This document shows, piece by piece, positions 33,627 through 43,093 of a stretch of DNA of 64,000 nt. Every line of letters begins with the position of its first letter. Position 1 is the stretch's first letter. The translations under genes were made by a program, and so were the position numbers. The notes under the pieces are model-generated. The model did not search any database. It saw only the letters and a program-made list of their open reading frames with translations, and was not told where the DNA came from. The stretch is from Crossiella equi (GTDB lineage Bacteria; Actinomycetota; Actinomycetes; Mycobacteriales; Pseudonocardiaceae): NCBI RefSeq assembly GCF_017876755.1, contig NZ_JAGIOO010000001.1, positions 2,790,001 to 2,854,000 on the forward strand, in the 5' to 3' direction.

Positions 33627-35101
33627 CTACCCAGGCCCCTCCGCCACCCCTGGCGTCGGGGGGAGCCAGCGGAGGGCCAGCCAGAGCTCGGTTCGGGTGT
33701 CCGGGTTGGAGAGGTCGCAGGGCAGGGTTCGTTCGATTGTGGCGATGCGGTGGCGGATCGTGTTGCGGTGCAGGTTGAGGGTGGTGGCGGTGGTTTCCCA
33801 GTTGCCGTTCGCGGCGAGCCAGGCGCGCAGGGTGGTGAGGAGGGCTGGGTGGGGTTGGAGGGGGGTCAGGACGGTGGCGGCGAAGTGGGTCGCGGACTCG
33901 GGTGGGAGGAGGGTGTCCAGGGTGGTGGGGGCTTCCAGCAGGGAGCGGCCTTCGGCTTTGGCTCTGGTCAGGAGGTGGGTGGTGCGGGTGTTGGTGGTGG
34001 GGAGGTCTTGCCAGCGGGTTGGGGCGCTTGTCGCGGTCAGCCAGCGGGGGTCGGTGTGGAGGGCGTGGGGTGGGCGGGCCGGGGTCAGGGCGCGGAGACC
34101 GGTCGGGGTCAGGGCTACCAGGGGCGTGGACAGCTGGGTGGCGGCTTCGGTGCGGTCCAGTTCGCCGGGTGGGGTTGGGCGGGTGGCGTGGATGACCTGC
34201 CAGTGACCGCCTGAGGGGACGCCGAGGGTGGCGGCCACGTGGGGTTCCAGGTCGGCGGTGGGGCCGTCCAGGGCCGCGGTGAGCAGGGCCGTGGCTGTGG
34301 GGGCGTTCGGGGGTGGGGGCCGGTGTGGCCGGAAAGGACGGTCAGCAGGGCCACGGCCACTTCCAGGATCGCGCGGTCGGCGGTGTGGAAGGGGGTCGGG
34401 CGGCCGGTGATGAGGACCCGGTTCGTCCGGGCCAGGGCCTGGGCGATGACCTGGGGGCCTTCGTGGTGGTGGGTGGTCGCGCTGACCGGGCCGCCCGGGG
34501 TGAGGAGGCGGGCGGCCAGGTCTTCGACGTCGTCGCGGCGGGTGGGTGGGGTGCCCGCTTCGGTGAGGCGGTGGTTCGGGTCGACCAGGGTGGCCCAGCC
34601 GCCCAGGGCCGCCGCGAGCTGCCTGGTGACCGCGGCGATGCCGTCCGGGCGGGCGGCGGCGCGGGTCAGGGCGGCCTGGGCGACGGAGATGCGGTGCTGG
34701 GCCGCGCGTTCCTGGGCCGCCAGCATGAGGGAGACGACCTGGCTGATCTCCAGGAAGGAGGTCTGGCCCGGGACGCGGACCAGGGGGAGGCCGTGGCGGT
34801 CGCAGGCGCGCAGCAGGTCCGGGGGGATGTCGTCGTGGATCGGGGTGACGCCGAAGCCCAGGGCGGCGGCGCCCGCGGTGACCAGGCGGCGGACGTAGCG
34901 GTGGGTGTCGCGGGCGGTGGGCGGGAAGTCGACGCCCGCGGTGAGGAGGAGCTCGCCGCCGGTGAGGTAGTGCCCTGGGTCACGGAGCTCGCAGATGTGC
35001 ACCCAGCGGACCGGGCGGTCGGCGCGGGGACCGGCCACGCACTCCAGGCCGAGGTCGGCGCGGGCGAGCAGTGCGTGCAGGCCGACGGTCGCGGTGGCCA
35101 T
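33627..35101 (-). pseudogene. PucR/CdaR-type regulator interrupted by a frameshift
   Basis: The gene is read in two frames. The 5' part (35101 to about 34320) encodes a complete PucR domain from MATATVGLHALLARADLGL on, running into VALLTVLSGHTGP. The 3' part (from about 34318 to 33627) continues the protein in another frame (NAPTATALLTAALDGPTADLEPHVAATLGV...) and ends in the PucR C-terminal helix-turn-helix (NGNWETTATTLNLHRNTIRHR). The join falls at three G5 runs on the plus strand (34299-34303, 34309-34313, 34315-34319); one missing base would restore a protein of about 490 residues. It may be a true mutation or an assembly error. ATG 35101 has GGGAGG upstream. The intact family senses purine, GABA or other nitrogen compounds, consistent with the divergent operon. 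Confidence 0.8.
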
Positions 35102-35120
35102 GGGCGCCTCCCGGGTGGAC

Positions 35121-35165
35121 TGTGCGAATCGTCCTGGACAGTCGCACGGGTTGTGCGAATCATCC
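35121..35165. promoter_or_regulatory. Repeated half-sites between the PucR-type gene and the transporter operon
   Basis: TGTGCGAATCGTCC (35121-35134) recurs as TGTGCGAATCATCC (35152-35165), spaced 31 bp apart, about three helical turns. Between them is an inverted half TCGCACG (35142-35148). It lies in the divergent promoter and is a plausible binding site for the PucR-type regulator. Confidence 0.6.
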
Positions 35166-35225
35166 ACTTCGCTGCGGTGGGGTGGGCCCCTAGGTTCCTA
35201 CCCACCACTCCCCGAAGGAGGACCG

Positions 35226-36653
35226 GTGACGATCGACTCGGCGGTGATGATCGCCTATCTGGTGGCGATGGTGGTCATCGGCTGGTGGGCGGCCCGGCGG
35301 GCCAGGGACAAGAGCGAGTTCCTGGTGGCGGGCAGGCGCCTGGGGTACGTCATGTACTCGGGCACGATGTCGGCGGTGGTGCTGGGCGGGGCCTCGACGG
35401 TCGGCGGGATCGGCCTGGGCTACCAGTTCGGGCTGTCCGGGGCGTGGATGGTGCTGACCATCGGCCTGGGTGTGCTGGGGCTGAGCCTGCTGTTCGCCGC
35501 GCGCATCACCCGGCTGAAGGTGTACACGGTCAGCGAGGTGCTGGACCTGCGCTACGGCGGCCGCGCGGCCCCGGTGAGCGGGGTGGTGATGTGGGCGTAC
35601 TCGCTGATGCTGATGGCCACGTCCACGATCGCCTGCGCCACGATCTTCGGGGTGCTGTTCGGCATGGGGCACATCCCGTCGGTGCTGCTGGGCGGCGGGA
35701 TCGTGGTCGCGTACTCGGTGCTGGGCGGCATGTGGTCGATCACCGCGACGGACATCGTGCAGTTCGCGGTGAAGAGTGTCGGCATCCTGTTCGTGCTGCT
35801 GCCCGCGGCGGTGGTCAAGGCCGGTGGGTTCGGGGCGATGGTGGAGCAGCTGGAGCCGCGGTTCTTCTCGCTGTGGAGCATCGGCGCGGACAACATCTTC
35901 AAGTACGTGCTGCTGTACTTCTTCGGCCTGCTGATCGGCCAGGACATCTGGCAGCGGGTGTTCACCGCCCGCGATGACCGGGTGGCGCGCCTGGGCGGGG
36001 CGTTCTCCGGGGTGTACTGCCTGGTGTACGCGTTCGCGGGGGCGTTGATCGGCACCGCGACGAAGGCGCTGTACCCGGCTTTGGAGTCGCGGGACCTGGC
36101 GTTCGCGACGATCGTGACCGAGGCCCTGCCGACCGGGTTGAAGGGCCTGGTGCTGGCGGCGGCGCTGGCCGCGGTGATGTCCACGGCCAGCGGGGCGCTG
36201 ATCGCGTGCGCGACGGTGGCGGGCAACGACCTGTGGCCGCGGATGCGCAAGGGCGCGGTCAGCGACCTGCGGACGACGCGGGTCTTCACCGCGGTGCTCG
36301 GGGTGCTGGGCGTGACGATCGCGTGTGTGGTCTCGGATGTGGTGACCGCGCTGGACGTGGCCTACAACCTGCTGGTCGGCGGTCTGCTGGTGCCGATCCT
36401 GGGTGGGCTGGTGTGGCGGCGGGCGAACCGGACCGGGGCGTTGACGGCGATGGCGCTGGGCGGCGGCACGGTGGTGGTGTGCATGGCGGTGTTCGGGCTG
36501 TCCGCGCAGGAGCCGATCTACCTGGGACTGCTGGTGGGGCTGGTGAGCTTCGTGGTGGCGAGCCTGGCCACGCCGCCGGATGCCCCGGAGCGGCTGGCGC
36601 GGTGGGAGGAGCGGCTGGCCGGTCGGGACGCGGAACCGGTGGGCGCGCGATGA
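35226..36653 (+). CDS. Sodium:solute symporter (SSS) family transporter
   Basis: 475 residues with about 12-13 hydrophobic helices. The SSS hallmarks are [22 protein letters not shown] after the first helix, [16 protein letters not shown], and the sodium-site-containing segment [22 protein letters not shown]. It is an inner-membrane importer driven by sodium, and family members carry sugars, amino acids, urea or polyamine-like compounds. GTG start at 35226 with AAGGAGG upstream. It is the first gene of a coupled operon; its stop overlaps the agmatinase-family start (ATGA). The neighbours suggest a guanidino compound or related amine as cargo; that is inference. Confidence 0.9.
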   Translation: MTIDSAVMIAYLVAMVVIGWWAARRARDKSEFLVAGRRLGYVMYSGTMSAVVLGGASTVGGIGLGYQFGLSGAWMVLTIGLGVLGLSLLFAARITRLKVYTVSEVLDLRYGGRAAPVSGVVMWAYSLMLMATSTIACATIFGVLFGMGHIPSVLLGGGIVVAYSVLGGMWSITATDIVQFAVKSVGILFVLLPAAVVKAGGFGAMVEQLEPRFFSLWSIGADNIFKYVLLYFFGLLIGQDIWQRVFTARDDRVARLGGAFSGVYCLVYAFAGALIGTATKALYPALESRDLAFATIVTEALPTGLKGLVLAAALAAVMSTASGALIACATVAGNDLWPRMRKGAVSDLRTTRVFTAVLGVLGVTIACVVSDVVTALDVAYNLLVGGLLVPILGGLVWRRANRTGALTAMALGGGTVVVCMAVFGLSAQEPIYLGLLVGLVSFVVASLATPPDAPERLARWEERLAGRDAEPVGAR

Positions 36654-37675
36654 GCGCGGAGGACACGGGGGCGGCAGGCGGGAACGCGGGGCCGGGGGCC
36701 GCTGACGCGGGGCGGGTGGCCGCTCCGGGTCCGGTCGGGCCGGTCGACGCGACCCTGGTCCCCCGGTTCGCGGGGTGGGCGACCTTCGCCCGGCTGCCCC
36801 GGCGCGACCAGGTGGAGCGCTGCGACATCGGGGTCCTGGGTTTCCCGTTCGACGCGGGGGTGTCCTACCGGCCCGGCGCGCGGTTCGGGCCCTCGGCGAT
36901 CCGGGAGGGCAGCCGACTGCTGCGGCCGTACCACCCGGGGCTGGACGTGGCGCCGTTCGCGGCGGTGCAGGTGGCCGACTGCGGGGACGTGGCCGCCAAC
37001 CCGTTCGACATCGCCGACGCGCTGCGGCAGATGACCGAGGCCGCGACCGAGCTGGCCGGGTCCGGTGCCACGCCGGTGGCCCTGGGCGGGGACCACACGA
37101 TCGCGCTGCCCATGCTGCGGGCCGTCGCCGCACAGCACGGGCCGGTGGCGCTGCTGCACTTCGACGCGCACCTGGACACCTGGGACAGCTACTTCGGCGC
37201 CGAGCACACCCACGGCACCGTGTTCCGGCGGGCCGCCGAGGAGGGGCTGCTGGACACGCGGTGCCTGACGCACGTGGGCATCCGCGGGCCGCTGTACGGG
37301 CCCGACGACCTGGCCCGGGACGAGGCACTCGGCTTCTCGGTGGTGACCTCGATGGAGCTGGAGGAGACCAGCGTCCGGGAGGTCGCCGCCCGGATCGCGG
37401 CCCGGGTCGGTGACGCGCCGCTGTACATCTCCGTCGACATCGACGTGCTCGACCCCGCGCACGCGCCCGGTACCGGCACGCCCGAGGCGGGTGGGCTGAC
37501 CAGCCGGGAGCTGCTCGGCATCCTGCGCGGCCTGGCCGGGTGCCGGATCGTCGGCGCGGACGTGGTGGAGGTCAGCCCGGCCTACGACCACGCCGAGCTG
37601 ACCGCCGTCGCGGCCGCGCACACCGCCTACGAACTGATCAGCCTGATCGCCCGAAGCAAGGAGAGCACCCCGTGA
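36650..37675 (+). CDS. Agmatinase / guanidino-acid ureohydrolase
   Basis: 341-residue arginase-superfamily enzyme. The binuclear manganese ligands are in GGDHTIALP near 146, [10 protein letters not shown] near 170 and [19 protein letters not shown] near 261. It hydrolyses a guanidino group to urea and an amine. The sequence fits agmatinase, guanidinobutyrase or guanidinopropionase; no residue I can see settles which. The N-terminal 45 residues are a low-complexity Gly/Ala/Pro extension. It overlaps both neighbours (ATGA, GTGA), so transporter, hydrolase and aminotransferase are translated together. Confidence 0.87.
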   Translation: MSAEDTGAAGGNAGPGAADAGRVAAPGPVGPVDATLVPRFAGWATFARLPRRDQVERCDIGVLGFPFDAGVSYRPGARFGPSAIREGSRLLRPYHPGLDVAPFAAVQVADCGDVAANPFDIADALRQMTEAATELAGSGATPVALGGDHTIALPMLRAVAAQHGPVALLHFDAHLDTWDSYFGAEHTHGTVFRRAAEEGLLDTRCLTHVGIRGPLYGPDDLARDEALGFSVVTSMELEETSVREVAARIAARVGDAPLYISVDIDVLDPAHAPGTGTPEAGGLTSRELLGILRGLAGCRIVGADVVEVSPAYDHAELTAVAAAHTAYELISLIARSKESTP

Positions 37676-38856
37676 TCACTCGGGTCAGCACCAAGGTCGC
37701 CTCGTTCACCGAGTCGGTGATCCGCGAGATGACCCGGTTGGCCACCGCGCACGACGCGGTCAACCTGTCCCAGGGCCTGCCGGACTTCGCCTGCCCGCCC
37801 GAGCTCAAGCAGGCCGTCAAGGACGCGGTGGACGCCGACCTGAACCAGTACCCGATCACGTTCGGGGAGCAGGACCTGCGGCAGGCGATCGCGGCGAAGA
37901 CCGCGTGGGCCTACCCCGGCTGGCAGGTCGACCCGGAGACCGAGATCTGCGTGACCTGCGGGGCCACCGAGGCGATGGTGGCCACGATGCTGGCCCTGGT
38001 CGAACCCGGCGACGAGGTCGTCATGTTCGAGCCGCACTACGAGAACTACGGGCCGGACGCGATCCTGGCCGGTGCCACGCCCCGGTTCGTGTCGCTGCAC
38101 CGCCCGGACTGGTCCATCGACGAGGCGGAGCTGCGGGCCGCGTTCAACGAGCGCACCCGCGCGATCGTGGTGAACACCCCGCACAACCCGACCGGCAAGG
38201 TGTTCTCCCGGGCCGAGCTGGAGCTGATCGCGGAGCTGTGCCAGCGCTACGACGTGCTGTGCGTGACCGACGAGATCTACGAGCACATCCACTACCTCGG
38301 CGCGGGCGGCCACATCCCGCCCGCCACGATCCCGGGGCTGGCCGACCGGACCGTGACGATCAACTCGGTGTCCAAGACCTACGCGGTGACCGGCTGGCGG
38401 GTGGGCTGGACGATCGCGCCCGCGTGGGCCACCAAGGCGATCCGGACCGTGCACGACTTCCTCACCGTGGGCGCGCCGACCCCGTTGCAGGCGGCGTCGG
38501 TGACCGCGCTGGGCCTGCCGCCGGAGTACTACACGGGACTGGCCGAGCACTACCGGGAACTGCGGGACCTGCTGTGCCCGGCGCTGGCCGAGGTCGGGTT
38601 CCGGCTGCACCAGCCCGACGGCGCCTACTACGTGCTGTGCGGCACCGAGGACGTCGACCCGGGCGGGCACGACGTGGCGTTCGCGCGCCGCCTGATCAGC
38701 GAGATCGGCGTGGCGGTGGTGCCGGGCTCGTCCTTCTACGCCAACCCGGAGGAGGGGCGGGCGCTGGTGCGCTTCGCCTTCCCCAAGCGGCCGGAGACGT
38801 TGCGGGCGGCGGTGGAGCGGCTGCGGGCGCTGCGGCCGGTGGGCGCGCGTTCCTGA
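37672..38856 (+). CDS. Class I/II PLP aminotransferase
   Basis: 394 residues of the fold-type I aminotransferase family. The N-terminal [11 protein letters not shown], the [11 protein letters not shown] motif, and the Schiff-base lysine near 235 in [15 protein letters not shown] are all present. The GTG start overlaps the upstream stop. The closest well-known relatives are kynurenine/methionine-type aminotransferases of broad specificity. In the operon it may deaminate the amine released by the ureohydrolase, or transaminate arginine to 2-ketoarginine before the guanidino step. The order of reactions is inference. A strong terminator follows. Confidence 0.88.
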   Translation: MITRVSTKVASFTESVIREMTRLATAHDAVNLSQGLPDFACPPELKQAVKDAVDADLNQYPITFGEQDLRQAIAAKTAWAYPGWQVDPETEICVTCGATEAMVATMLALVEPGDEVVMFEPHYENYGPDAILAGATPRFVSLHRPDWSIDEAELRAAFNERTRAIVVNTPHNPTGKVFSRAELELIAELCQRYDVLCVTDEIYEHIHYLGAGGHIPPATIPGLADRTVTINSVSKTYAVTGWRVGWTIAPAWATKAIRTVHDFLTVGAPTPLQAASVTALGLPPEYYTGLAEHYRELRDLLCPALAEVGFRLHQPDGAYYVLCGTEDVDPGGHDVAFARRLISEIGVAVVPGSSFYANPEEGRALVRFAFPKRPETLRAAVERLRALRPVGARS

Positions 38857-38869
38857 CGGTTGGACCCGA

Positions 38870-38898
38870 GGCCCCGGTGCGTGTGACGCACCGGGGCC
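38870..38898 (+). terminator. Terminator of the guanidino operon
   Basis: GGCCCCGGTGCG pairs with CGCACCGGGGCC (12 bp) around a 5-nt loop TGTGA, 13 nt after the aminotransferase stop, followed by TTCCTCGTGCTT. Confidence 0.82.
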
Positions 38899-38926
38899 TT
38901 CCTCGTGCTTGCACCCCGTTCGAACG

Positions 38927-38936
38927 CGATATATCG
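38927..38936. promoter_or_regulatory. AT-rich palindrome before the PadR gene
   Basis: CGATATATCG is a perfect 10-bp palindrome in an otherwise very GC-rich context, 54 bp upstream of the PadR ATG. It contains a TATATC that could serve as -10. PadR genes are commonly autoregulated through AT-rich palindromes, so this is a candidate operator/promoter. Confidence 0.6.
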
Positions 38937-38990
38937 TGAACACATCGCAGACATCAACGGGGTGTCGCGAGTGATCGAGGAGTGATCGAC

Positions 38991-39722
38991 ATGACTGCCT
39001 TCGCAGCCAACTTCAGCAGCCCGTGGTTCGGGAAGCCCCGTGGGGACCGTGCCGCCTGGCTGTCCATGTCCGTGCACAACGAGTCCGAGGACGGCGGCGA
39101 GCGCCGCGGCCGTCGCGGCGAGCGGGGTGAGCGCGGGGAGCACCCGCACCACCACGGTGGCCGCGGGCGTGGCCGGGGTCGTGGACCGCACCGCCACTTC
39201 TGGGGTGGCGGGCCGGACCAGCGGCCGTTCGTCATCCCGCCCTTCGGCGGTCCCGGCTTCGGGCGGCCCAAGGTCGGGCGGGGCGACGTGCGGGCGGCGG
39301 TGCTGCTCGTCCTGGTGGACGGGCCCACGCACGGCTACCAGCTCATCGCCGACATCGCCGAGCGCAGTGACGGGAACTGGAAGCCCAGCCCGGGCTCCAT
39401 CTACCCGGTGCTCAAGCAGCTCGCCGAGGAGGGCCTGGTCGTCTCCGAGAAGGAGGGCGGCCGCCAGATGGTCGAGCTGACCGACGCGGGCCGCGCCTAC
39501 GTGGCCGAGAACGAGGCCGAGCTGGCCCAGGTCTGGGACACCGTCAGCGGCGGGGTGAACACCGCCGTGGTCGAGCTCCAGGAGCTGCTCGGCCAGGTGC
39601 ACCAGGCCGCGTTGCAGGTCGCCGCGGCGGGCACGCCCGAGCAGAACGAGCGGGCCCGGCAGCTGCTCACCGAGACCCGGCGCTCGCTGTACCGCATCCT
39701 CGCCGAAGACGAGGGGCGGTGA
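38991..39722 (+). CDS. PadR-family regulator with Gly/Arg/His-rich N-terminal tail
   Basis: 243 residues. Residues about 30-80 are a low-complexity tail rich in Gly, Arg, Glu and His. The winged helix then runs about 98-175: DVRAAVLLVLVDGPTHGYQLI, the PSPGSIYPVLKQLAEEGLV recognition region and the EKEGGRQMVELTDAG wing, all standard PadR. A helical C-terminal dimer segment of about 65 residues follows. ATG at 38991 has GAGGAG at 8 nt; the tandem GTGATCGA repeats (38971-38988) just upstream make an earlier GTG less likely. A palindrome upstream suggests autoregulation. The regulated genes are unknown; the next gene runs the other way. Confidence 0.88.
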   Translation: MTAFAANFSSPWFGKPRGDRAAWLSMSVHNESEDGGERRGRRGERGERGEHPHHHGGRGRGRGRGPHRHFWGGGPDQRPFVIPPFGGPGFGRPKVGRGDVRAAVLLVLVDGPTHGYQLIADIAERSDGNWKPSPGSIYPVLKQLAEEGLVVSEKEGGRQMVELTDAGRAYVAENEAELAQVWDTVSGGVNTAVVELQELLGQVHQAALQVAAAGTPEQNERARQLLTETRRSLYRILAEDEGR

Positions 39723-39768
39723 CCGGGCAGGCCGGGGCGTGGCAGGACCGCACGCCCCGGCATCTGGC

Positions 39769-40743
39769 TCACCAGGCGGCGTCCATGCGTTCCCGCTGCT
39801 CCCGCGACAGCACCAGCGAGGCCGCCGCCAGGGACTCCTCCAGCTGGGCCACCGAGCTGACGCCCAGCACCGGCACGACCCCCGGGTCGCCGCCGACCAG
39901 CCACGCCAGCACCACCTGGTTCAGCGTGGCGTCCAGCTCCGCCGCGACCTCCCGCAGCACCGCCAGCTTCCGCGTGGTCCCCGGGTGGTCGTACTCCTCC
40001 GGCAGCGGCTTGTCCGGCCGCGTGTAGGCGCCGAACAGCAGCGAGGTGTAGGCCGTGAGCACCAGGTCGCCCTCGCGCCGCACGTACTCCAGCAGCTCGT
40101 CACCGGCCAGGACGTGGCCCGTCTGGCGCAGCCGCGTGTCCGGTCGGGGCCGCAGGTAGCTGTGCCGGTACTGCAGCACCTGGTAGGGGGCCAGCCCGTC
40201 CGCCCGCGCGAGCTGCCGCGCCCGGTCCACCCGCCAGGTCGGGTGGTTGCTCACCCCCGGCACCCGCACCTTGCCCGCCGCCACCGCCGCGCCGAACGCG
40301 CCGACGGTCTCGGCCAGCGCCACCTCGCGGTCCTCGATGTGCGCGTAGTAGACGTCCAGGTGGTCGGTGCCCAGGCGCCGCAGCGAGGCCTCCAACTGCC
40401 TGCCGATGACCTCGTCGGACAGGCCCTCGGCGTTGGCCGGGAACTCCCCCGGCTTGGCCGGGTCGGGCAGCGCGCCGACCTTGGAGGCCAGCACCACCTG
40501 GTCGCGGGTGCCCCGGCTGCGCAGCCAGTCGCCGAGCAGGTTCTCGCTCTCCGCGCCCGTGCCGTCCGCGGTCCAGAAGACGTAGTTGTTCGCGGTGTCG
40601 ATGAAGGTGCCACCGGCCTCGACGAACCGGTCGAGGATGGCGAAGGAGGTGTCCCGGTCCAGGTACGAGCCGAAGGGCAGCGCACCCAGGCACAGGACGC
40701 TGGCCGCCGGACCGCCGCGGCCCCCGAGGGAAATCGTTCGCAT
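39769..40743 (-). CDS. Aldo/keto reductase
   Basis: 324 residues, the usual length for NADPH-dependent reductases of the (beta/alpha)8 fold. The tetrad region FIDTANNYVFW carries the aspartate and the tyrosine, the lysine is in VVLASKVG and the histidine in DVYYAHIED. The C-terminal cofactor segment is PVLGVSSVAQLEESLAA. The substrate is unknown. ATG 40743 has GGAGGG upstream. A 16-bp perfect palindrome (40761-40776) overlaps a TTGACC -35 with a 19-bp spacer, the geometry of MerR-type promoters, so expression is probably inducible by a MerR/SoxR-like regulator. It is downstream of the glycosyltransferase but has its own promoter. Confidence 0.88.
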   Translation of the reverse strand: MRTISLGGRGGPAASVLCLGALPFGSYLDRDTSFAILDRFVEAGGTFIDTANNYVFWTADGTGAESENLLGDWLRSRGTRDQVVLASKVGALPDPAKPGEFPANAEGLSDEVIGRQLEASLRRLGTDHLDVYYAHIEDREVALAETVGAFGAAVAAGKVRVPGVSNHPTWRVDRARQLARADGLAPYQVLQYRHSYLRPRPDTRLRQTGHVLAGDELLEYVRREGDLVLTAYTSLLFGAYTRPDKPLPEEYDHPGTTRKLAVLREVAAELDATLNQVVLAWLVGGDPGVVPVLGVSSVAQLEESLAAASLVLSREQRERMDAAW

Positions 40744-40751
40744 GCCGCGCA

Positions 40752-40781
40752 CCCTCCCCCCTGGAGCGCGCTCCAGGTCAA
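40752..40781 (-). promoter_or_regulatory. MerR/SoxR-shaped promoter of the aldo/keto reductase gene
   Basis: On the minus strand TTGACC (40780-40775) overlaps the palindrome CTGGAGCGCGCTCCAG (40776-40761). With a 19-bp spacer the -10 would be GAGGGT, 7 nt before the ATG, so the transcript may have almost no leader. The long spacer with a central dyad is the signature of MerR-family promoters. Confidence 0.6.
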
Positions 40782-42052
40782 GCGCGATGGGGCAGCAGTC
40801 GCTCGAGCACTCGAACGGCCTCGGCCGGACCGTCCTCGGCGTTGACCAGCTCGGCCAGGCGGGCGGCACGGCGGGCCATCGCGGGGTCGGTGGCGGCCAC
40901 CCGGATCGCCTCGGCCAGCGCCGGGGCGGTCAGCACGCGCTGCGGCAGCGGCGGCGGGGCCACGCCGAGGCGGTGCATGGTGGCCGACCACAGCGGCTGG
41001 TCCACGCCGAACGGGCAGGCCACCTGCGGGCGTCCGGCGGCGACCGCGGCCGCGCTGGTCCCGCCGCCGCCGTGGTGCACCACCGCCGCGACCTGCGGCA
41101 GCAGCCAGTCGAAGGGCACGTGCTGGGCCAGGTGCGTGTTCGGCGGCAGGTCGTCGGCGACCAGGCCGCCCCAGCCGGAGACCAGGACCGCGCGCACCCC
41201 GGCCAGCCGCACCGCCTCCAGCACCAGGCGGGCCGAGCGCTGCGGGTCCTCGCCGACGGTGCTGCCGAAGGTCACGCACACCGGCGGCGGGCCCTGCGCC
41301 AGGAACGCGGCCAGCCCGGCGGGCGGGGTCCAGTCCTGGCCCGCCGGGAGGAACCAGTAGCCGGTGGTGTGCACCGACTCCGGCCAGTCCGGGGCGGGCG
41401 GGAAGACGTGGCGGCTGAACGCGTTGAGCACGGTCACGTGGCTGCCGTCCGGGGCGAGCAGCGGGTTGTGCCGGTTGCGGCGCCTGGGCAGCCCGAGCAC
41501 GCGCGAGCGCCAGCGCTCGGTCGGCGCCTCCAGCAGGCGGCCGGACAGGCCGAGCAGCGTGTAGGTGAACCGGTTGAACGCGGGCGGCAGCCAGGACGGG
41601 GTGGTGACCAGCCCGCACGGGAAGGCGTCGGTGGGCACGTACGTCGGCTGCGGGGAGGCCAGCACGGACGGCACACCGAGCTTCTCCGCGATGTGGTGCC
41701 CGGCGGTGATCGGGTGGTGCACGACCAGGTCCGGGCCAAACGCGGCGGCGGCCCAGGAGTCCTCGAGCACCGAGGTGGCCGCGTCCTGGCCGCTGCGCAG
41801 GGCGTCCACCCAGGCCAGCCCGGCGCGACCGGCGGCGCCCTCGCGGGAGGCGCGCAGCTCGGGGGTGTCGGCCAGGTCGACCAGGGCGTTGCTCAGCGGC
41901 GCGAACGGCAGGCCGTAACCGGTGACGAAGGCCTCGAAGCGCGCGGGGGCGGCGACCACGGCCTTGTGCCCGGCGCGGTCCAGGGCCGCGCCCAGCGCCA
42001 CGAAGGGCTGGATGTCGCCCAGGGAGCCGTAGGCCAGCAGCAGCACGTTCAT
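40778..42052 (-). CDS. GT1-family glycosyltransferase (UGT/sterol or macrolide type)
   Basis: 424 residues with the two Rossmann domains of the GT-B fold. The N-terminal LLLAYGSLGDIQPFVALG and the C-terminal donor motif VAAVVHHGGGGTSAAAVAAG (nucleotide-sugar binding; HHGGxGT form) are clear. Homologues transfer glucose or deoxysugars from UDP/dTDP donors to sterols, macrolides or other lipophilic acceptors. Start at ATG 42052, where homology begins; the ribosome site is weak. It is a single gene, with no deoxysugar biosynthesis nearby, so a detoxifying or tailoring role is possible. Confidence 0.87.
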   Translation of the reverse strand: MNVLLLAYGSLGDIQPFVALGAALDRAGHKAVVAAPARFEAFVTGYGLPFAPLSNALVDLADTPELRASREGAAGRAGLAWVDALRSGQDAATSVLEDSWAAAAFGPDLVVHHPITAGHHIAEKLGVPSVLASPQPTYVPTDAFPCGLVTTPSWLPPAFNRFTYTLLGLSGRLLEAPTERWRSRVLGLPRRRNRHNPLLAPDGSHVTVLNAFSRHVFPPAPDWPESVHTTGYWFLPAGQDWTPPAGLAAFLAQGPPPVCVTFGSTVGEDPQRSARLVLEAVRLAGVRAVLVSGWGGLVADDLPPNTHLAQHVPFDWLLPQVAAVVHHGGGGTSAAAVAAGRPQVACPFGVDQPLWSATMHRLGVAPPPLPQRVLTAPALAEAIRVAATDPAMARRAARLAELVNAEDGPAEAVRVLERLLPHRA

Positions 42053-42169
42053 CGTTGCCCCGTTTGCACGTCGTGATTGCCTCGTTCGAGGGAACACAAC
42101 CGTTTGGCATGCACTCAGGGCAACCCCCGATGTTCGGAGGTGGCTGCTATTTCACGTACTCGAAACTAC

Positions 42170-43087
42170 TCAGAGGCTCCGGCAGCGCTTGGCCGCGGCG
42201 GACTCGGTGATCGTGTCCAGCAGGCAGTGCAGCCCGGCCGCGGTGGTGAAGTCCGGGTCCTGGGGCACGTCCTCGCGGATCGCCCGCACGAGTTCTCCGT
42301 ACAACCTGGCGATTCCCTGGGCGGGTCCGGCGGGCACCGAGCCCGCGCCCGCGCGCAGCCGTTCGGGCACCTCGACCGGGACCGGTGGCCCGCCGTCGCG
42401 GGAGAGGGTCAGCGCGGTCTCGTCCTCGCCGATCCGGCAGGGCGCGGTCACGGTGAGCGCGCCGCGCCTGCCCTGCACCTCCATCCGGAACCCGGTGCCG
42501 CCGGGGGAGCCGAGCTGCAGGTGCGCGGACACCGCCACCCCGGACTCCAGCGTGCCCATGACCAGGACCTGGTCGGCCTCGACGGTGCGCGGGCAGCGGC
42601 GGATGAGCGCGGCGCCGATCTCGGCGGGCTCGCCCAGGCAGAAGCGCAGCACGTCCAGGGCCTGACCGCCGTCGTGGAGCAGCAGCGCCTCCCCCGGGCC
42701 GGGCTCGGTCACCCGGCATGGCGCGGAGCTCAGCGTCACCGCGAGCACCTCGCCGATCTCGCCCTGCGCCAACAGGTCCCGGGCGTGTCGCACGCCCGGG
42801 TCGGCGCGGCCGCGCAGCCCGACCACGTGGTGCACCCCGGCGTGCTGGGCCAGGGCGCGCAGCTCCATCGCCGGACGCGTGCCGGTGGTCAGCGGCCACT
42901 CGCAGAAGACGTGCCTGCCCTCGCCGATCGCGGCGCGCACCACCTCGTCGTGGTCGGGCACGGCGGAGGCGACCGCCACGATGTCCGGGGTCCGCCCGCA
43001 CGCCGGGGCCAGTCCCGGCACACCTGCCAGCGCGAGGTGGTGGGCCTCCGCCTCGCCGATCACCTCAACGCGCAACGCCCTGCTCAT
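42170..43087 (-). CDS. Short Gfo/Idh/MocA-type oxidoreductase lacking a normal NAD-binding motif
   Basis: 305 residues. The body matches the family: the PDIVAVASAVPDHDEVV strand/helix, GRHVFCEWPLTT with the E-x-P of the nicotinamide site, HHVVGLRGR, and a C-terminal domain ending TAAGLHCLLDTI. The N terminus is short: after RVEVIG there is no GxGxxG loop, and some 40-60 residues of the Rossmann fold seem missing between about residues 15 and 40. The start is fixed by a MerR-type promoter whose -10 lies 6 nt from the ATG. It could be a degraded or a non-catalytic member. A SoxR-like palindrome just upstream indicates inducible expression. Confidence 0.72.
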   Translation of the reverse strand: MSRALRVEVIGEAEAHHLALAGVPGLAPACGRTPDIVAVASAVPDHDEVVRAAIGEGRHVFCEWPLTTGTRPAMELRALAQHAGVHHVVGLRGRADPGVRHARDLLAQGEIGEVLAVTLSSAPCRVTEPGPGEALLLHDGGQALDVLRFCLGEPAEIGAALIRRCPRTVEADQVLVMGTLESGVAVSAHLQLGSPGGTGFRMEVQGRRGALTVTAPCRIGEDETALTLSRDGGPPVPVEVPERLRAGAGSVPAGPAQGIARLYGELVRAIREDVPQDPDFTTAAGLHCLLDTITESAAAKRCRSL

Positions 43088-43093
43088 ACCGGC

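Noticed and set aside
33312-34214. Glycine-rich plus-strand frame
   Set aside because: Shadow of the frameshifted PucR-type gene; the glycine runs come from the complementary Pro/Thr codons.
40778-42097. Longer 5' reading of the glycosyltransferase starting at 42097
   Set aside because: The extra residues are arginine-rich and unrelated to the family; homology begins at the ATG at 42052.
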